From NCBI GenBank assembly GCA_005776725.1, contig SXOO01000117.1, positions 1-37,498 of the forward strand: a stretch of DNA of 37,498 nucleotides, read 5' to 3'. The position numbers and the translations under genes are program-made. Positions 7,923 to 18,100 of the stretch are shown in pieces. Within the stretch, counting starts at the first letter, position 1. Every line of letters starts with the position of its first letter. The notes below the pieces were generated by a model. The model was not told the origin of the DNA. It was given only the letters and a program-made list of their open reading frames with translations, and did not search any database. The DNA is from Pseudomonadota bacterium. Its GTDB lineage: Bacteria; Myxococcota_A; UBA9042; GCA-2863065.

Positions 7923-9605
7923 TCATGGGGCGAGCGCCGGGCCCGCCTCGACGTCGTCGGGGGTGGCGGCAGGCAAGAGGTGGGGCGCGAGGCGGTCGCT
8001 GACGAACGTAGCGGCGGGCTCCACCTCGGACTGCTCGAGGTTCGCGTCCGCCACGTGGAACCACGTCCCGCGGACAGAGTCGCGGCTGAGGTCGACCACC
8101 ACGTAGCCGCGGTGCGACACGTCGCCGTACTTGATGTGGGGGTTCGCGAGCTTCGCCACGTCCACCACCGCCTCGAGGCCGGTGGGGAAGGTGGAGGCGA
8201 TGCCCGGCGTGACGAACTCCACGCCCACCGCGCCGTTCTCGCCGTCGTATCCGGTCCCCGGAAGGTCGTTGCCCCACGAGGAGTGGATGTCGCCCGCGAG
8301 CACCACGAGACCCAGGTCCGCGCGCGCCGACGCGGCGTCCAGTACGCGCTGCCGGGCGGCCGGGTAGCCGTCCCACTGGTCGTAGTTGATGGGAGACACC
8401 CCATCGGTGAGCGGCGCCATCATGATCTGCTGACCAAGGACCACCCAGCGCTGCGTGGCGCCCGAGATCTCGGCGTCTAGCCACGCTTCCTGCTGGGGGC
8501 CCAGCAGGGTCCGCTCGGCGAGCTCCACGCCCACCGGGTTGTTCGCGTTCACGGGCTCGTCCCGGCCGTAGAGGCGGGTCTCGAGGACCGCGAGGCGCAC
8601 CAGATCGCCGAAGTCGAAGCGGCGATAGATCGCCACCCCGGCGTCGCTGGCCCCGCCTTCACCGCGCGCGAGCTCTCCGGTGCGGCAGGGCATCCACTCG
8701 TGCCACGCCGCGACCCCGGCGTCTCGACGGGCCCGGAAGACCTCGCCGGTGTCGCCGTTGCTGTCGCCCGCGCGCCAGCTGTTGTTCGCCACCTCGTGGT
8801 CGTCCCAGACTACGATCCACGGGTGCTGCCGGTGGGCCTCTTGGAGCTGTGGCTCCCGGCGGTAGTGCGCGTAGCGCGTGCGGTAATGCTCGAGGGTGGT
8901 GAGCTCGTGCGGCGGCGCCGTGTCGCGGAGGCGCCCGGCCCGCAGGCCGTACTCGTAGAGGTAGTCGCCCACGAAGACCACCGCGTCGAGGTCGCTGCGG
9001 CCGCCCATGTGCCCGTACGCGTGGTACCAGCCGGTCTGGATCTCGGCGCAGGAGCCGAGCGCCAGGCGGACCCGCTCCGTCGGGCCGTCCGGCAGGGTGC
9101 GCGTGCGCCCGAGCGGGGCCGTGCGGCCGAGGGCGCGGAAGCGGTAGTAGTACGTGGTGGCGGGAGCGAGGCCCGTGGCGATGAGCTTCAGCGTGAAGTC
9201 GCGTCCCCCGGCGGCCTCACCCCAGCCCGCCGCGACGCGCGCGGTGAACTCGGGGTCGGTGGCGACGTCCCAGAACACCGGGACGGGCTCGGCGCCGGGC
9301 TGCGTGACGCGGGTCCAGAGGACCACACTGGTAGCCAGGGGATCGCCGCTGGCCACGCCGTGCTGGAAGAGGTCTTCCGGGCCCAGCGGTCCGTCGTAGA
9401 CGTAGTCCTCGAGCTCGGGGAGGGGGGCGGTGTCTTCGACGGCCGCGTCTTCGCTGGCGGTGTCTGCCGAGGAGGCGTCCCCCCCACCGAGGTCGGCAGA
9501 GAGCGCGTCACCGCCGGCGGAGGCTCCTGACTCGTCGCCGCAACCGAGCGCGGTGGCGAGGGTGGCGAGCCCAGTGGTCTTGATGAAGATGCGTCGGGTG
9601 GTCAT
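7923..9605 (-). CDS. phoD: PhoD-like alkaline phosphatase, predicted Tat-exported lipoprotein
   Basis: PhoD enzymes are Ca/Fe-dependent phosphodiesterase/phosphomonoesterases that release phosphate from organic esters outside the cytoplasm. The 560-residue protein has a twin-arginine start (TTRRIFIKTTG) ending in a lipobox TALGC at Cys22, then an Ala/Ser/Asp-rich linker to about residue 65. The N-terminal PhoD domain (about 80-170) includes HGVASGDP and VVLWTR. The metallophosphatase part includes GSC (184-186), FVGDYLYEYG (211-220), WDDHEVANNSW (267-277) and GDIHSSW (438-444), which carry the usual metal ligands. The gene leads a likely operon with the DUF4476 and selenoprotein genes. No Pho-box-like direct repeat was seen upstream. 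It sits on the opposite side of the window from the phosphonate operon, so shared phosphate control is possible but not shown. Confidence 0.92.
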   Translation of the reverse strand: MTTRRIFIKTTGLATLATALGCGDESGASAGGDALSADLGGGDASSADTASEDAAVEDTAPLPELEDYVYDGPLGPEDLFQHGVASGDPLATSVVLWTRVTQPGAEPVPVFWDVATDPEFTARVAAGWGEAAGGRDFTLKLIATGLAPATTYYYRFRALGRTAPLGRTRTLPDGPTERVRLALGSCAEIQTGWYHAYGHMGGRSDLDAVVFVGDYLYEYGLRAGRLRDTAPPHELTTLEHYRTRYAHYRREPQLQEAHRQHPWIVVWDDHEVANNSWRAGDSNGDTGEVFRARRDAGVAAWHEWMPCRTGELARGEGGASDAGVAIYRRFDFGDLVRLAVLETRLYGRDEPVNANNPVGVELAERTLLGPQQEAWLDAEISGATQRWVVLGQQIMMAPLTDGVSPINYDQWDGYPAARQRVLDAASARADLGLVVLAGDIHSSWGNDLPGTGYDGENGAVGVEFVTPGIASTFPTGLEAVVDVAKLANPHIKYGDVSHRGYVVVDLSRDSVRGTWFHVADANLEQSEVEPAATFVSDRLAPHLLPAATPDDVEAGPALAP

Positions 9606-9654
9606 GGGCGTCTCTAGCGCGGGTCTGTGCCGGCGAGACGCAGGATCTCAGGAG

Positions 9655-9668
9655 GCAGCCGGGGCTGC
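9655..9668. terminator. Possible terminator stem after the DUF11 gene
   Basis: GCAGCC and GGCTGC arms separated by GG on the plus strand form a compact GC-rich hairpin 7 nt beyond the stop at 9676. It lacks a T tract, so it is only a weak terminator candidate in the 70-bp gap before phoD. Confidence 0.3.
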
Positions 9669-9675
9669 AAGCCGC

Positions 9676-10476
9676 TTAGAGCGGGCAAACCTCGTAGGGC
9701 GAGACGTAGGGGCTGAGCACGCCGGGGGCGTCCCAGAAGCGGGTCAGGCCCTCGAAGCAGCCACCGCCGACGCCGCGCCCGTCGAACTCCGCCACGAGCA
9801 CGCCGTTCTCGAAGTACTGGAACGTGAGCTGATCAGCGGCCGGCTGCTGCCAGGCGCCGGTGTACGCGGGGTCGACGCCCACATCGAAGTTGACCACGCC
9901 GCCGGCCGCGAAGACCGAGCCGTGGTTCGAGATGGAGCTGGGGAACAAGGTGCACTCGAAGAAGGAGGTGAGTGAGGCGGACCCGGTGCAGTGGCGGATG
10001 TCGGTGGCGTAGCCATCCGGGATGGTGAACGAGTGACCCGAGAGCGCGAGGGTGCGCGTAGTCAGGTTGTTGGCGGCGGGGTCACCGGTCCAAGTGGGCA
10101 CGACGCGGGCGGTGAGCGCGATCGGCGCCGACGAGTACGGGGCCTTGAAGCCGAAGTCGTAGTTGCGGGTGACACCCTTCTTCGTGGTGCCGAAGGTGCA
10201 AGTGATCCGGCTGGCGGCCAAGGTGCAACCGGCAGGGACGGCGGTGACCTGGCCCAACGTATAGACCTGCGGGCTGGTCCCGGTCTTCGGGAGGTCGATC
10301 TCCACGCGTCCCCCGGAGGAGCTGGTGTTGCCCACGTTCTTCACGGAGACCCGGTACGTCGCGATGTCGTAGTACTTGACGCCTGCTGGCGCGGTGGTCG
10401 TCACCGAGAGGTCGGCGGCGGCGAAGGCGTTGGCGGCGAAGCAGAGACCAAGAACAAGTGCGGACAGGGACTTCAT
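9676..10476 (-). CDS. Secreted protein with a DUF11/CARDB-like domain
   Basis: The 266-residue product has a clear signal peptide (MKSLSALV... cut after AFA). Residues 20-135 form a beta-sandwich of the DUF11/CARDB type, with YRVSVKNVGNT and a WTGDPAANN end block in which Asp and Asn precede the last strand. The remaining C-terminal half has several Cys residues and many aromatic strands, and I do not recognise it. DUF11 domains are structural surface modules. ATG 10476 is chosen over an upstream in-frame ATG (10509) because AGGAG sits 9 nt before it and the signal peptide begins there. It is upstream of phoD on the same strand with a 70-bp gap. The same type of domain is repeated six times in the giant protein beginning at 28141. 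Confidence 0.75.
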   Translation of the reverse strand: MKSLSALVLGLCFAANAFAAADLSVTTTAPAGVKYYDIATYRVSVKNVGNTSSSGGRVEIDLPKTGTSPQVYTLGQVTAVPAGCTLAASRITCTFGTTKKGVTRNYDFGFKAPYSSAPIALTARVVPTWTGDPAANNLTTRTLALSGHSFTIPDGYATDIRHCTGSASLTSFFECTLFPSSISNHGSVFAAGGVVNFDVGVDPAYTGAWQQPAADQLTFQYFENGVLVAEFDGRGVGGGCFEGLTRFWDAPGVLSPYVSPYEVCPL

Positions 10477-10604
10477 GGTGGATAGCTCCTTTGGGAAACC
10501 AAGATGCATCCAACCCTAAGGGGCCCCCCGCAAGGCCGCACCGTTCACTTTTTTGAGGGGTACTTCCGGGAATGCTCTCGGCGCGGCGCCGGGACGGCAC
10601 GTGG

Positions 10605-10621
10605 GGGCTCCCGAAGGGCCC
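10605..10621 (-). terminator. Hairpin with UUCG tetraloop after the leuS operon
   Basis: On the minus strand GGGCCC-TTCG-GG-A-GCCC folds to six base pairs with one bulged A and the very stable C(UUCG)G loop. It begins 17 nt after the lipoprotein stop at 10639. No T run follows, as is common in GC-rich genomes, so termination is plausible but not certain. Confidence 0.45.
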
Positions 10622-10638
10622 TCTGAGCACGTCGTTCG

Positions 10639-10986
10639 TCAGTCGGCGTCGCTCTGGGTCACGTCGGGGGCTTGCTGGTAGGTGAAGCCCTGGCAGGCGC
10701 GCCGCTGCGCCTCTTGCGACGTGAACGTGGCTGTGCACCACGCGTCCACGTCCGTGGCCTCTGCCCGCCGGGCCGCGCACTCGAGCTCGCTGGAGTCTGT
10801 GCGCGCCTCGCCGCTGCCGACCAGGTCATCGACGTAGTCGAGGCAGTAGGTCTCCTCCGCACAGCACTCGCACTGCAGGCGCAGGAGCTGGTGGCACTCG
10901 CCCTGGGCCACCACGACCCCGGCGAGCCGGGAGGGCGACTCGCCGCAAGCGAGCGCGAGCAACGCGACGGCTCCGGCGACCCTCAT
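10639..10986 (-). CDS. Small Cys-rich predicted lipoprotein coupled to leuS
   Basis: The 115-residue protein starts MRVAG, then has a hydrophobic stretch and lipobox LALAC with Cys14 lipidated. The mature part has eight further Cys (31, 39, 41, 42, 48, 70, 84, 98), enough for four disulfides, and is acidic. Its ATG overlaps the leuS stop as ATGA, so it should be translated by coupling. In many bacteria the gene after leuS is lptE, an outer-membrane LPS-assembly lipoprotein; this protein holds that position but is shorter and Cys-rich and does not look like LptE. I do not recognise the family. Confidence 0.78.
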   Translation of the reverse strand: MRVAGAVALLALACGESPSRLAGVVVAQGECHQLLRLQCECCAEETYCLDYVDDLVGSGEARTDSSELECAARRAEATDVDAWCTATFTSQEAQRRACQGFTYQQAPDVTQSDAD

Positions 10987-13436
10987 TTTACGACCAGCGA
11001 GACCATCTTGCCCGGGACCACCACGACCTTGACGACGGTCTTGCCCTCGAGGTGCTTCTGCACGTTGGGCAGGGCCAGCGCTTCTGCCTCGAGCTGAGCG
11101 CTGGGGGCGTCGCGGGGGCCGTCGAAGGTGCCGCGGAGCTTGCCCGCGACCTGGACCGAGTATGTGACGCTGTTGTCGATGCAGAGCGCCTCGTCCCACA
11201 CGGGCCAGGGGACCTTGGCGATCGACGGGCTGTGGCCGCAGAGCTCCCAGAGCTCCTCGGCCAGGTGGGGCGTGAACGGCGCCAGGATCTGAGCGAACGG
11301 CTCGGCGATCTCGCGCGGCAGGGCCTCGAGCCGCGCGCACTCGTTGAGCAGCTCCATCATGGTGGAGATCGCCGTGTTGAAGCGCATCCGCTCGATGTCG
11401 TCGGTGACCTTCTTGATGGTCTTGTGCAGGCGGCGGCGGTGCGCGTCTTCCGCCGGCGCTTCGACGATGCCCCGATTGAAGAGCGCCCAGAGGCGATCCA
11501 CGAAGCGCTTCGTGCCCTTGAGGCCGTCCGTGTTCCAGGGCTTCACCTCCTCGAGCGGGCCCATGAACATCTCGTAGAGGCGGAACGCGTCGGCGCCGAA
11601 GCGCTGCAGCATGTCGTCGGGGTTGACCACGTTGCCGCGGGACTTCGACATCTTCTGGTTGTCTTCGCCCAGGATCATCCCCTGGTGCACCAGCTTCCGG
11701 AAGGGCTCTGGCGTGCTCACGTGGCCCGCGTCGTAGAGCACCTTGTGCCAGAACCGCGCGTACAGGAGGTGGAGCACCGCGTGCTCGGAGCCGCCGACGT
11801 AGAGGTCGACCGGCATCCAGTACTTCTCCTTCTCCGCGTCCCAGGCCCGGGCGGTGTTGTGCGCGTCGATGTAGCGCAGGTAGTACCAGCACGAGCCGGC
11901 CCACTGCGGCATGGTGTTAGTCTCCCGGTGCCACTTCTCGCCGTTCGGCTGCGTGCGCTCCAGCCACGCGGCGCCGGCGTTCGCCAGCGGCGGATCGCCC
12001 CGGTCGTTCGGGCGGTACTCCTCCACCTCGGGCAGCAGGACCGGGAGCTCGGACTCGGGGATCGCGTGGGGCTGTCCCTGGGCGTCGAGCCAGATCGGGA
12101 AGGGCTCGCCCCAGTACCGCTGCCGGCTGAAGAGCCAGTCGCGCAGCTTGAAGTTGACCGTGCCGTTCCCGAGCCCCTCGGCCTCGAGCCACGCCGTGAT
12201 GTCGCGCTTCATGTCGGGCGTTGCGAGGCCGGTGAAGCGCCCCGAGTTGATCGCTACGCCGTCGCCGGTGAAGCCGATGTTCGCGGTGCCCTCCGGCGCC
12301 TGGACCACCTCGATCACGGGCAGCCCGAACGCGGTGGCGAACTCGAGGTCGCGCGTGTCGTGCGCGGGCACCGCCATGATGGCGCCGGTGCCGTAGTGCG
12401 CGAGCACGTAGTCCGCCGTCCAGATCGGGATCCGAGTCTGGCTGACCGGGTTGATCGCGTAACTGCCGGTGAAGACGCCGGTCTTCTCCTTGGCGAGCTC
12501 CGTGCGGGCCATGTCGCTCTTACGCGCCGCGGCCTCCACGTACGCCGCCACCGCGTCGGCTTGATCGGCGGTGGTGAGCGTCTTCACGAGCGCGTGCTCC
12601 GGCGCGAGCACCATGTAGGTGGCGCCGAACAGCGTGTCGGGTCGCGTGGTGAACACCACGATCGGCGAGCCGGCCCCGGGCGAGCCGTCCGCAACCCGGA
12701 AGGTGACCTCGGCGCCCGTGCTCTTGCCGATCCAGTTCTTCTGCATCTCGAGCGTGCCGGCCGGCCAGTCACACAGCGAGAGGTCGTTCAACAGGCGCTC
12801 GGCGTAGCGGGTGATCCGCAGCACCCACTGGCGCATCGACCGGCGATAGACCGGGTGGTTGCCGCGCTCGCTCTTCCCGTCGGACGAGACCTCCTCGTTC
12901 GCGAGGACCGTGCCGAGGGCGGGGCACCAGTTGACCGGCTGCTCGGCCTGGAACGCCAGCCCGCGGTTGAAGAGCTGGAGGAAGATCCACTGCGTCCACT
13001 TGTAGTAGCCGGGATCCGTGGTGTCGACCACGCGGTCCCAGTCGTACGAGAAGCCGAACGACTTCAGCTGGCGCGTGAAGGTCTGGATGTTCCGCTGCGT
13101 GGTGATCGCCGGGTGGGTGCCCGTGTCCAACGCGTACTGCTCGGCCGGCAGGCCGAACGCGTCGAAGCCCATGGGGTGCAGGACATTAAAGCCCCGCGCC
13201 CACTTGTACCGCGCGATGATGTCGGTGGCCGTGTAGCCCTCCGGGTGGCCAACGTGCAGCCCCGCGCCACTGGGGTACGGGAACATGTCCAGCGCGTAGA
13301 ACTTGGGCATCGTGAAGTCGTCGAGCGCGCGGAAGGTGTGGTTCTCCTCCCAGTAGCGCTGCCACTTGGCTTCAGTCTCGCGGTAGGGGAAGCCGCGGGG
13401 CTCGCGGTCGGTCTCGTTGGCGGGGTCTTGGCTCAT
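10983..13436 (-). CDS. leuS: Leucyl-tRNA synthetase
   Basis: LeuRS charges tRNA-Leu with leucine and edits mischarged tRNA. The 817-residue protein has the class I motifs: [16 protein letters not shown] (HIGH region, about residues 53-68), and KMSKS at 595-599. The CP1 editing domain is present, with TTRPDTLFG and [15 protein letters not shown], whose last Asp is the conserved editing residue. The [15 protein letters not shown] block is also typical. It is somewhat shorter than the 860-residue E. coli enzyme, within the bacterial range. ATG 13436 has GGAG 3 nt upstream, and TTGCGC and TAATCG 17 bp apart could be its promoter. It overlaps the next gene by 4 nt. Confidence 0.97.
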   Translation of the reverse strand: MSQDPANETDREPRGFPYRETEAKWQRYWEENHTFRALDDFTMPKFYALDMFPYPSGAGLHVGHPEGYTATDIIARYKWARGFNVLHPMGFDAFGLPAEQYALDTGTHPAITTQRNIQTFTRQLKSFGFSYDWDRVVDTTDPGYYKWTQWIFLQLFNRGLAFQAEQPVNWCPALGTVLANEEVSSDGKSERGNHPVYRRSMRQWVLRITRYAERLLNDLSLCDWPAGTLEMQKNWIGKSTGAEVTFRVADGSPGAGSPIVVFTTRPDTLFGATYMVLAPEHALVKTLTTADQADAVAAYVEAAARKSDMARTELAKEKTGVFTGSYAINPVSQTRIPIWTADYVLAHYGTGAIMAVPAHDTRDLEFATAFGLPVIEVVQAPEGTANIGFTGDGVAINSGRFTGLATPDMKRDITAWLEAEGLGNGTVNFKLRDWLFSRQRYWGEPFPIWLDAQGQPHAIPESELPVLLPEVEEYRPNDRGDPPLANAGAAWLERTQPNGEKWHRETNTMPQWAGSCWYYLRYIDAHNTARAWDAEKEKYWMPVDLYVGGSEHAVLHLLYARFWHKVLYDAGHVSTPEPFRKLVHQGMILGEDNQKMSKSRGNVVNPDDMLQRFGADAFRLYEMFMGPLEEVKPWNTDGLKGTKRFVDRLWALFNRGIVEAPAEDAHRRRLHKTIKKVTDDIERMRFNTAISTMMELLNECARLEALPREIAEPFAQILAPFTPHLAEELWELCGHSPSIAKVPWPVWDEALCIDNSVTYSVQVAGKLRGTFDGPRDAPSAQLEAEALALPNVQKHLEGKTVVKVVVVPGKMVSLVVK

Positions 13437-13513
13437 GGGCTCCGCCGATTAGCAGAGGGTCCAGCGACGCGCAACTTGGCAAGATCGCGCTCAAGGGCGC
13501 CGTCGGTCACAGT

Positions 13514-15031
13514 GTGCCCGTGAACCCCCTGGCCTCATCCCGATCCAAAGGCGCGGTCACGCTCGCGCTCGCGGGCGCGGCACTGCTCGTGCTGGGCCTG
13601 CTGTCGACGGGCACGTACCACGACGACGATCTCACCCACGTCCTGTTCGCCCGGGACGCGTGGACGAATCACCGCCTCTTCCTCGACGCCTGGGGGCGCC
13701 CGGGATTCACCCTCCCGTACGCGCTGGTCGCGTGGCTCGGGGACGTGGAGACCGGGCTCACCGCGTGTCGCGTTCTGTCGGCGGCGCTCACCGTGGCCAC
13801 GGCGGCGCTGCTCGTGAGTCCTTCGCGCCAGCTCGGGGCGCACCACCCGTGGCTCGCCGCGGCGCTGTACCTGGCGATGCCACTGGTCTTCCGGGCCGGG
13901 GTCGCGGCGCTCACCGAGACCCCGGCGGCATTCTACGTGGCGGCCGGCGTTCACCTGCTGGCGCGGGGTCGACCGCGAGCGGCGGCGGCCGTGCTGTCGC
14001 TGGTGGCCACCGCGCGTCTGGAGGCCATCGCGCCCCTCGGGCTCTTGGCCCTGGCGTGGTTGAGGCGCCCCCCGGGCGGGGATCGGGTGGTGCCGGCCCT
14101 GCTGCTCGCCGTGGGGCCGGTGCTGTGGAATGCGGCGGCGTTCCTGTTCTTCGAAGAGCTCCCTGCGCGGATCTACCTCACGTCGCACAGCGGGATCCCC
14201 GAGGCGTACGGCGCCGGCAGCGCCACCTTCTTCGCGGTTCGATCCCTCGAAGCGAGCGGGCTGCTGACGCTGGTGTTGGCGGTGGCCGGCCTGCGGATCC
14301 TGTGGCGCGCGCCGGCCACGCCGGTGGGCCTGCTCGTCGCCGTTGGCTGGCCGCTCTGGGTGGCGCTGCAGACCTGGCTGTACTGGAAGAACGACCACGC
14401 CAGCGGCGGCTACGCGCGGTTCTTGCTCCCGGCGCTGCCGCTGGCGGCGCTGGCGGGGAGTGTGGCGCTCGGTAGGCGGGGGGGCGAGGTCGCGCTGGCT
14501 TTCACGGCGGGGCTCCTGGCGGTCGCGCTGGTGCACGACCACGATCGGCTCGTGGCGCTGGCGCCCGCTGGGGTGCGGGGGGCGCTGTCGACGGGCCTCT
14601 GGTCGAGCGCCGGGGTGTGCGTGGTGCTCTCGGCGGCCGCATGGTGGGCGCGGGCGCGGCGGGTGGTGGCGGGCGCCGTGGTGGCCCTACAGCTGGGGCA
14701 CTTGGGGGTCTCTGCGCGCCCGTTCGCGCTCACGCCGGTGCAGGAGGCGATTGCCGCGGCGGTCCTCGAGTCGCGCCGGGCGTCGCCCGACGCGCCGCTC
14801 TACGCGTGGAACGTGTGGGCCGGCTACTTCGACCGGCTCGCCACCGGCGAGTCGAACATCTGGTACCTCCCGACGGAGGCGCTCGGCGCCTTCGTCGAGG
14901 CCCCCAGAGGCGCGGGGTTGGTGTGGGACGCCCACCGGGCCCGCCTGTCGCCAGAGACACAGGAGCAGCTGCGCGGGCTCGTCATGGACGCTAGCTGCGA
15001 CGCGCCCGCTTGCCTCTTCCAGCGCCGTTGA
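13514..15031 (+). CDS. GT-C type membrane glycosyltransferase (PMT/ArnT-like)
   Basis: The 505-residue protein has about ten hydrophobic segments. After the first membrane helix comes an acidic loop, GTYHDDDLTHVLFARDAW, where GT-C enzymes of the dolichyl-phosphate-mannose-protein mannosyltransferase superfamily carry catalytic Asp residues. A WNxWAGYFDRLAT segment near the end is in a soluble tail. Such enzymes move a sugar from a lipid-phosphate carrier to lipid A, protein or polysaccharide; the acceptor here is unknown. The start is uncertain: GTG 13514 and GTG 13520 are both in frame and neither has a good ribosome binding site. It is divergent from leuS with a 77-bp gap. The call is based on topology and the acidic loop, so confidence is moderate. 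Confidence 0.65.
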   Translation: MPVNPLASSRSKGAVTLALAGAALLVLGLLSTGTYHDDDLTHVLFARDAWTNHRLFLDAWGRPGFTLPYALVAWLGDVETGLTACRVLSAALTVATAALLVSPSRQLGAHHPWLAAALYLAMPLVFRAGVAALTETPAAFYVAAGVHLLARGRPRAAAAVLSLVATARLEAIAPLGLLALAWLRRPPGGDRVVPALLLAVGPVLWNAAAFLFFEELPARIYLTSHSGIPEAYGAGSATFFAVRSLEASGLLTLVLAVAGLRILWRAPATPVGLLVAVGWPLWVALQTWLYWKNDHASGGYARFLLPALPLAALAGSVALGRRGGEVALAFTAGLLAVALVHDHDRLVALAPAGVRGALSTGLWSSAGVCVVLSAAAWWARARRVVAGAVVALQLGHLGVSARPFALTPVQEAIAAAVLESRRASPDAPLYAWNVWAGYFDRLATGESNIWYLPTEALGAFVEAPRGAGLVWDAHRARLSPETQEQLRGLVMDASCDAPACLFQRR

Positions 15032-15077
15032 TCCCCCCGCTGGGCCACACGACGCCCACTCGAGTGACGAGAAACGC

Positions 15078-15091
15078 GCGCGCCGGCGCGC
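15078..15091. repeat. 14-bp GC palindrome upstream of giant lipoprotein gene
   Basis: GCGCGCCGGCGCGC is a perfect palindrome in the 80-bp gap between the glycosyltransferase gene and the giant lipoprotein gene. It may act as a terminator stem for the first gene; in DNA of this GC content such a run could also be chance. Confidence 0.3.
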
Positions 15092-15111
15092 TCCCCTGGT
15101 AGGCTCGGACT

Positions 15112-18100
15112 GTGCACGCTGCCTTCTTCCTGCCCGCCCTCCGCTCTCGGAGGGATCCGCTGAGGCGCCTCGTGGTCGGCTTCCTGACCCTCGGGGCGCT
15201 CGGGGCGTGTACCCCGGCGCCAGAGGCCCCGACCACCTGCACCGTTGACGACGACTGCACCCACCTGCTCGGCGAGGACCGCTGCCGCGGCCGCGTGAGC
15301 TGCGTCGACGGGACCTGCCTGGAGGAGCCGAGCTTCGCCGTCTTGTGCCCCGCGATCCTTTGTCAGGTGAACACCTGCGACCCGGCCACGGGCGCGTGTG
15401 TGGCCCAACCGGCTGGCGAGGGCGAGCTCTGCAGTGACGCGGACGCGTGCACCACGGACGACCGCTGCCTCGCGGGCGCATGCACCGGCGGCCCGCTGTG
15501 CACGGCCGGGCCTTGTCGGCTCGCCACGTGTGACTCGGGCGTCTGCGGCACGGTCCCCACGGCCGACCTGGGCGCATGCGACGACGGCGACGCCTGTACG
15601 GCGGGCGACACCTGCTTCGGCGGCTCGTGCCGCGGCGCGCCCGCCGAGTGCCCCGAAGACGGCAACCCGTGCACCACCGAGCGCTGTGAGGCCAACTGCG
15701 CCCCCGAGCCGCTCGAGGGGACGCCTTGCGACGACGGTGATCCGTGCACCCTCGGAGACCAGTGCGCAGCCGGGGCGTGCGCCTCGCTGGCGCCCACGTG
15801 CCCCCTGCCGGCGAACCCGTGCGACGTGGCGCTCTGCGATCCCGCTACGGGCGCGTGCACGGTCGTGTCAGCGGACGACGGCGCCGCGTGCGACGACGGG
15901 AAGGCGTGCACCAAGGGCGACAGCTGCCAAGCAGGGGTCTGCGTGAGCGGGGGCCCCAAGTGCAAGGAGCACCCATCGGCCTGCATCGCCACCGCCTGCG
16001 ACCCCCTCGATGGCGGGTGCGTCAACGGCCCGGTCGCCGCGACATGCGACGACAACGACCCCTGCACCGTCGACGACTTCTGCAAAGCCGGGACATGCGG
16101 CGGCGTGGCCGTGGTCTGCGAGGGCCCCGCCTGCGCGCCCGCGGCGTGCAGCTTCGGCGAGTGCGTCCCGGTCCCCGTGGTGCCGGGCACCCCCTGCGAC
16201 GACGGCGACGCCTGCACCGTGGCGGACGCCTGCCAGGCGGGCCTCTGCCGAGGCGCGCCGCTCTGCCCGAACGACGGCAACCCATGCACGCTGGAGGGGT
16301 GCTCCCCCACGGGCTGCGTGGCCCCGCCGGCCGCGGACGGCGTCGCCTGCGACGACGGGGACGCCTGCACCCTACCCGGGGCCTGCGTCGCGGGCTCGTG
16401 CGTGGCCGGCCCGGACCTCGCGTGCGACGACGGCGTTGCGTGCACCCTGGATCTCTGCGCGCGGGACGGCGGCTGCTTCGCGGTCCCCGTCGCGGACGGC
16501 GGCGCTTGTGACGACGGCGACCTGTGCACCGTTGGTGACTCGTGCGCGGTGGGTGTGTGCGCCGGCGAGCCCCTGAAGTGCCCCGACGACGGCCTCGCGT
16601 GCACCACGGAGTCGTGCGGGGCGGCGGGTTGCGTCAGCACGCCCGCGACCGGGGTCCCGTGCGAAGACGGCGAGCCGTGCACCACCGGGGATCAGTGCAA
16701 GGACGGCCAGTGTGCCGCCGGCGGCCCCACGCTGTGCGCCGCAGGACCGTGCACCACCGCCGCCTGTAAGCCGGGGCTCGGCTGCACCGCCGCGCCCATG
16801 GCGGACAGCTCGCCCTGCGACGACGGGGACGCCTGCACCATGGGCGACGCCTGCGCGGCGGGGGTCTGCGTCCCCGCGGCGCCTGTGGCCTGCGAGGCCC
16901 TGGGTGAGGCCTGCCGTGAGCGGCGCTGCGTCGGCGGATCCTGCGTGATCACCACGCGCCCGGAGGGGTTCTCATGCGACGACTCCAACCCCTGCACGTC
17001 GGCCGACGCCTGCGGTGGGGGGGAGTGCCTCGGCCTCCCCCTCGTCTGCCCCGAGGCGGCCCCCTGCCAGGTCGCGGTGTGTGATCCCGCCACAGCGGCG
17101 TGCACCACCACGGCCATCCCGAACGGCAGCGCGTGCGAGGACGGGGACCCGTGCACGGGCCCGGGCACCTGCACCGAGGCGCAGTGTCTGCCCGGACAAC
17201 CGGTAGCGTGCCCCGACGACGGCAACCCCTGCACGGCGGAGACCTGCGCGGGCGGCTGCGCCTCCACGCCGCTCACTGGCGCACCTTGCACCGACGGCGA
17301 CCCGTGCACCCCCGTCGACCGCTGCGCGAGCGGGATCTGCGCGGGCGGAGGCAGCGCCTCGTGCCCCTCGGACGGCGACCCGTGCACCGCGGACGCTTGC
17401 GTCAAAGGGGCCGGCTGCGTCTATCTGCCCGGAAACCCAGGCGCCGCGTGCGACGATGGCTCCGCCTGCACCACCGACGACCGCTGTGCCCAGGGCTCGT
17501 GCGTGGGCTCCGCCAAGACGTGTCCCGCCGGGAACCCCTGTCAGGTCACCGCATGCCAGCCCGACGTGGGGTGCGTGCTCCTGCCGGGGCCCGTGGCGCA
17601 GTGCGACGACGGCTCGGCCTGTACCAACGACGACCTCTGCGCCGGAGGGGCGTGCACCGGCACCCCGATCGACTGTGGCGACGCTCCCGGCCCGTGCACT
17701 GTGCGCGTCTGTGATCCCGGCGCCGGGGGCTGTGTCACCGCGCCGGCGCCTGTGGGGCCCTGCGACGACGGCTCCGCGTGCACCACGGACGACGCGTGCG
17801 ATGGGGACGGCGCGTGCCGCGGGTCCGCCCTGCCCTGCCCCGCCGGGGCGTGCCGAGTCGCGACTTGCAATCCCGCCACAGGGGCGTGTGGCGAGGCCGT
17901 GGGCGCCGACGGTGCGGCGTGTGACGACGGCCTCCCGTGCGTCCTCGACGACGTCTGCATCGGGGGGCTCTGTCGCCCAGGCGCCACGCCGCTGTGCACC
18001 GCCCAGGGCCCCTGCCGCGTCGCGCATTGCAATGACGGAGCATGCAGCGAGACCACGGCCGCCGACGCCTTGGGTTGCGCGGACGGCAACCCCTGCACCA

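Noticed and set aside
6761..8404. 547-residue frame spanning the DUF4476 gene and the end of phoD
   Set aside because: The first 170 residues are out-of-frame phoD sequence; the true start is ATG 7894 with a signal peptide and GAGGAG.
11052..13523. 823-residue open frame on the plus strand
   Set aside because: Antisense to leuS, which is certain; the long frame is an effect of high GC at third positions.
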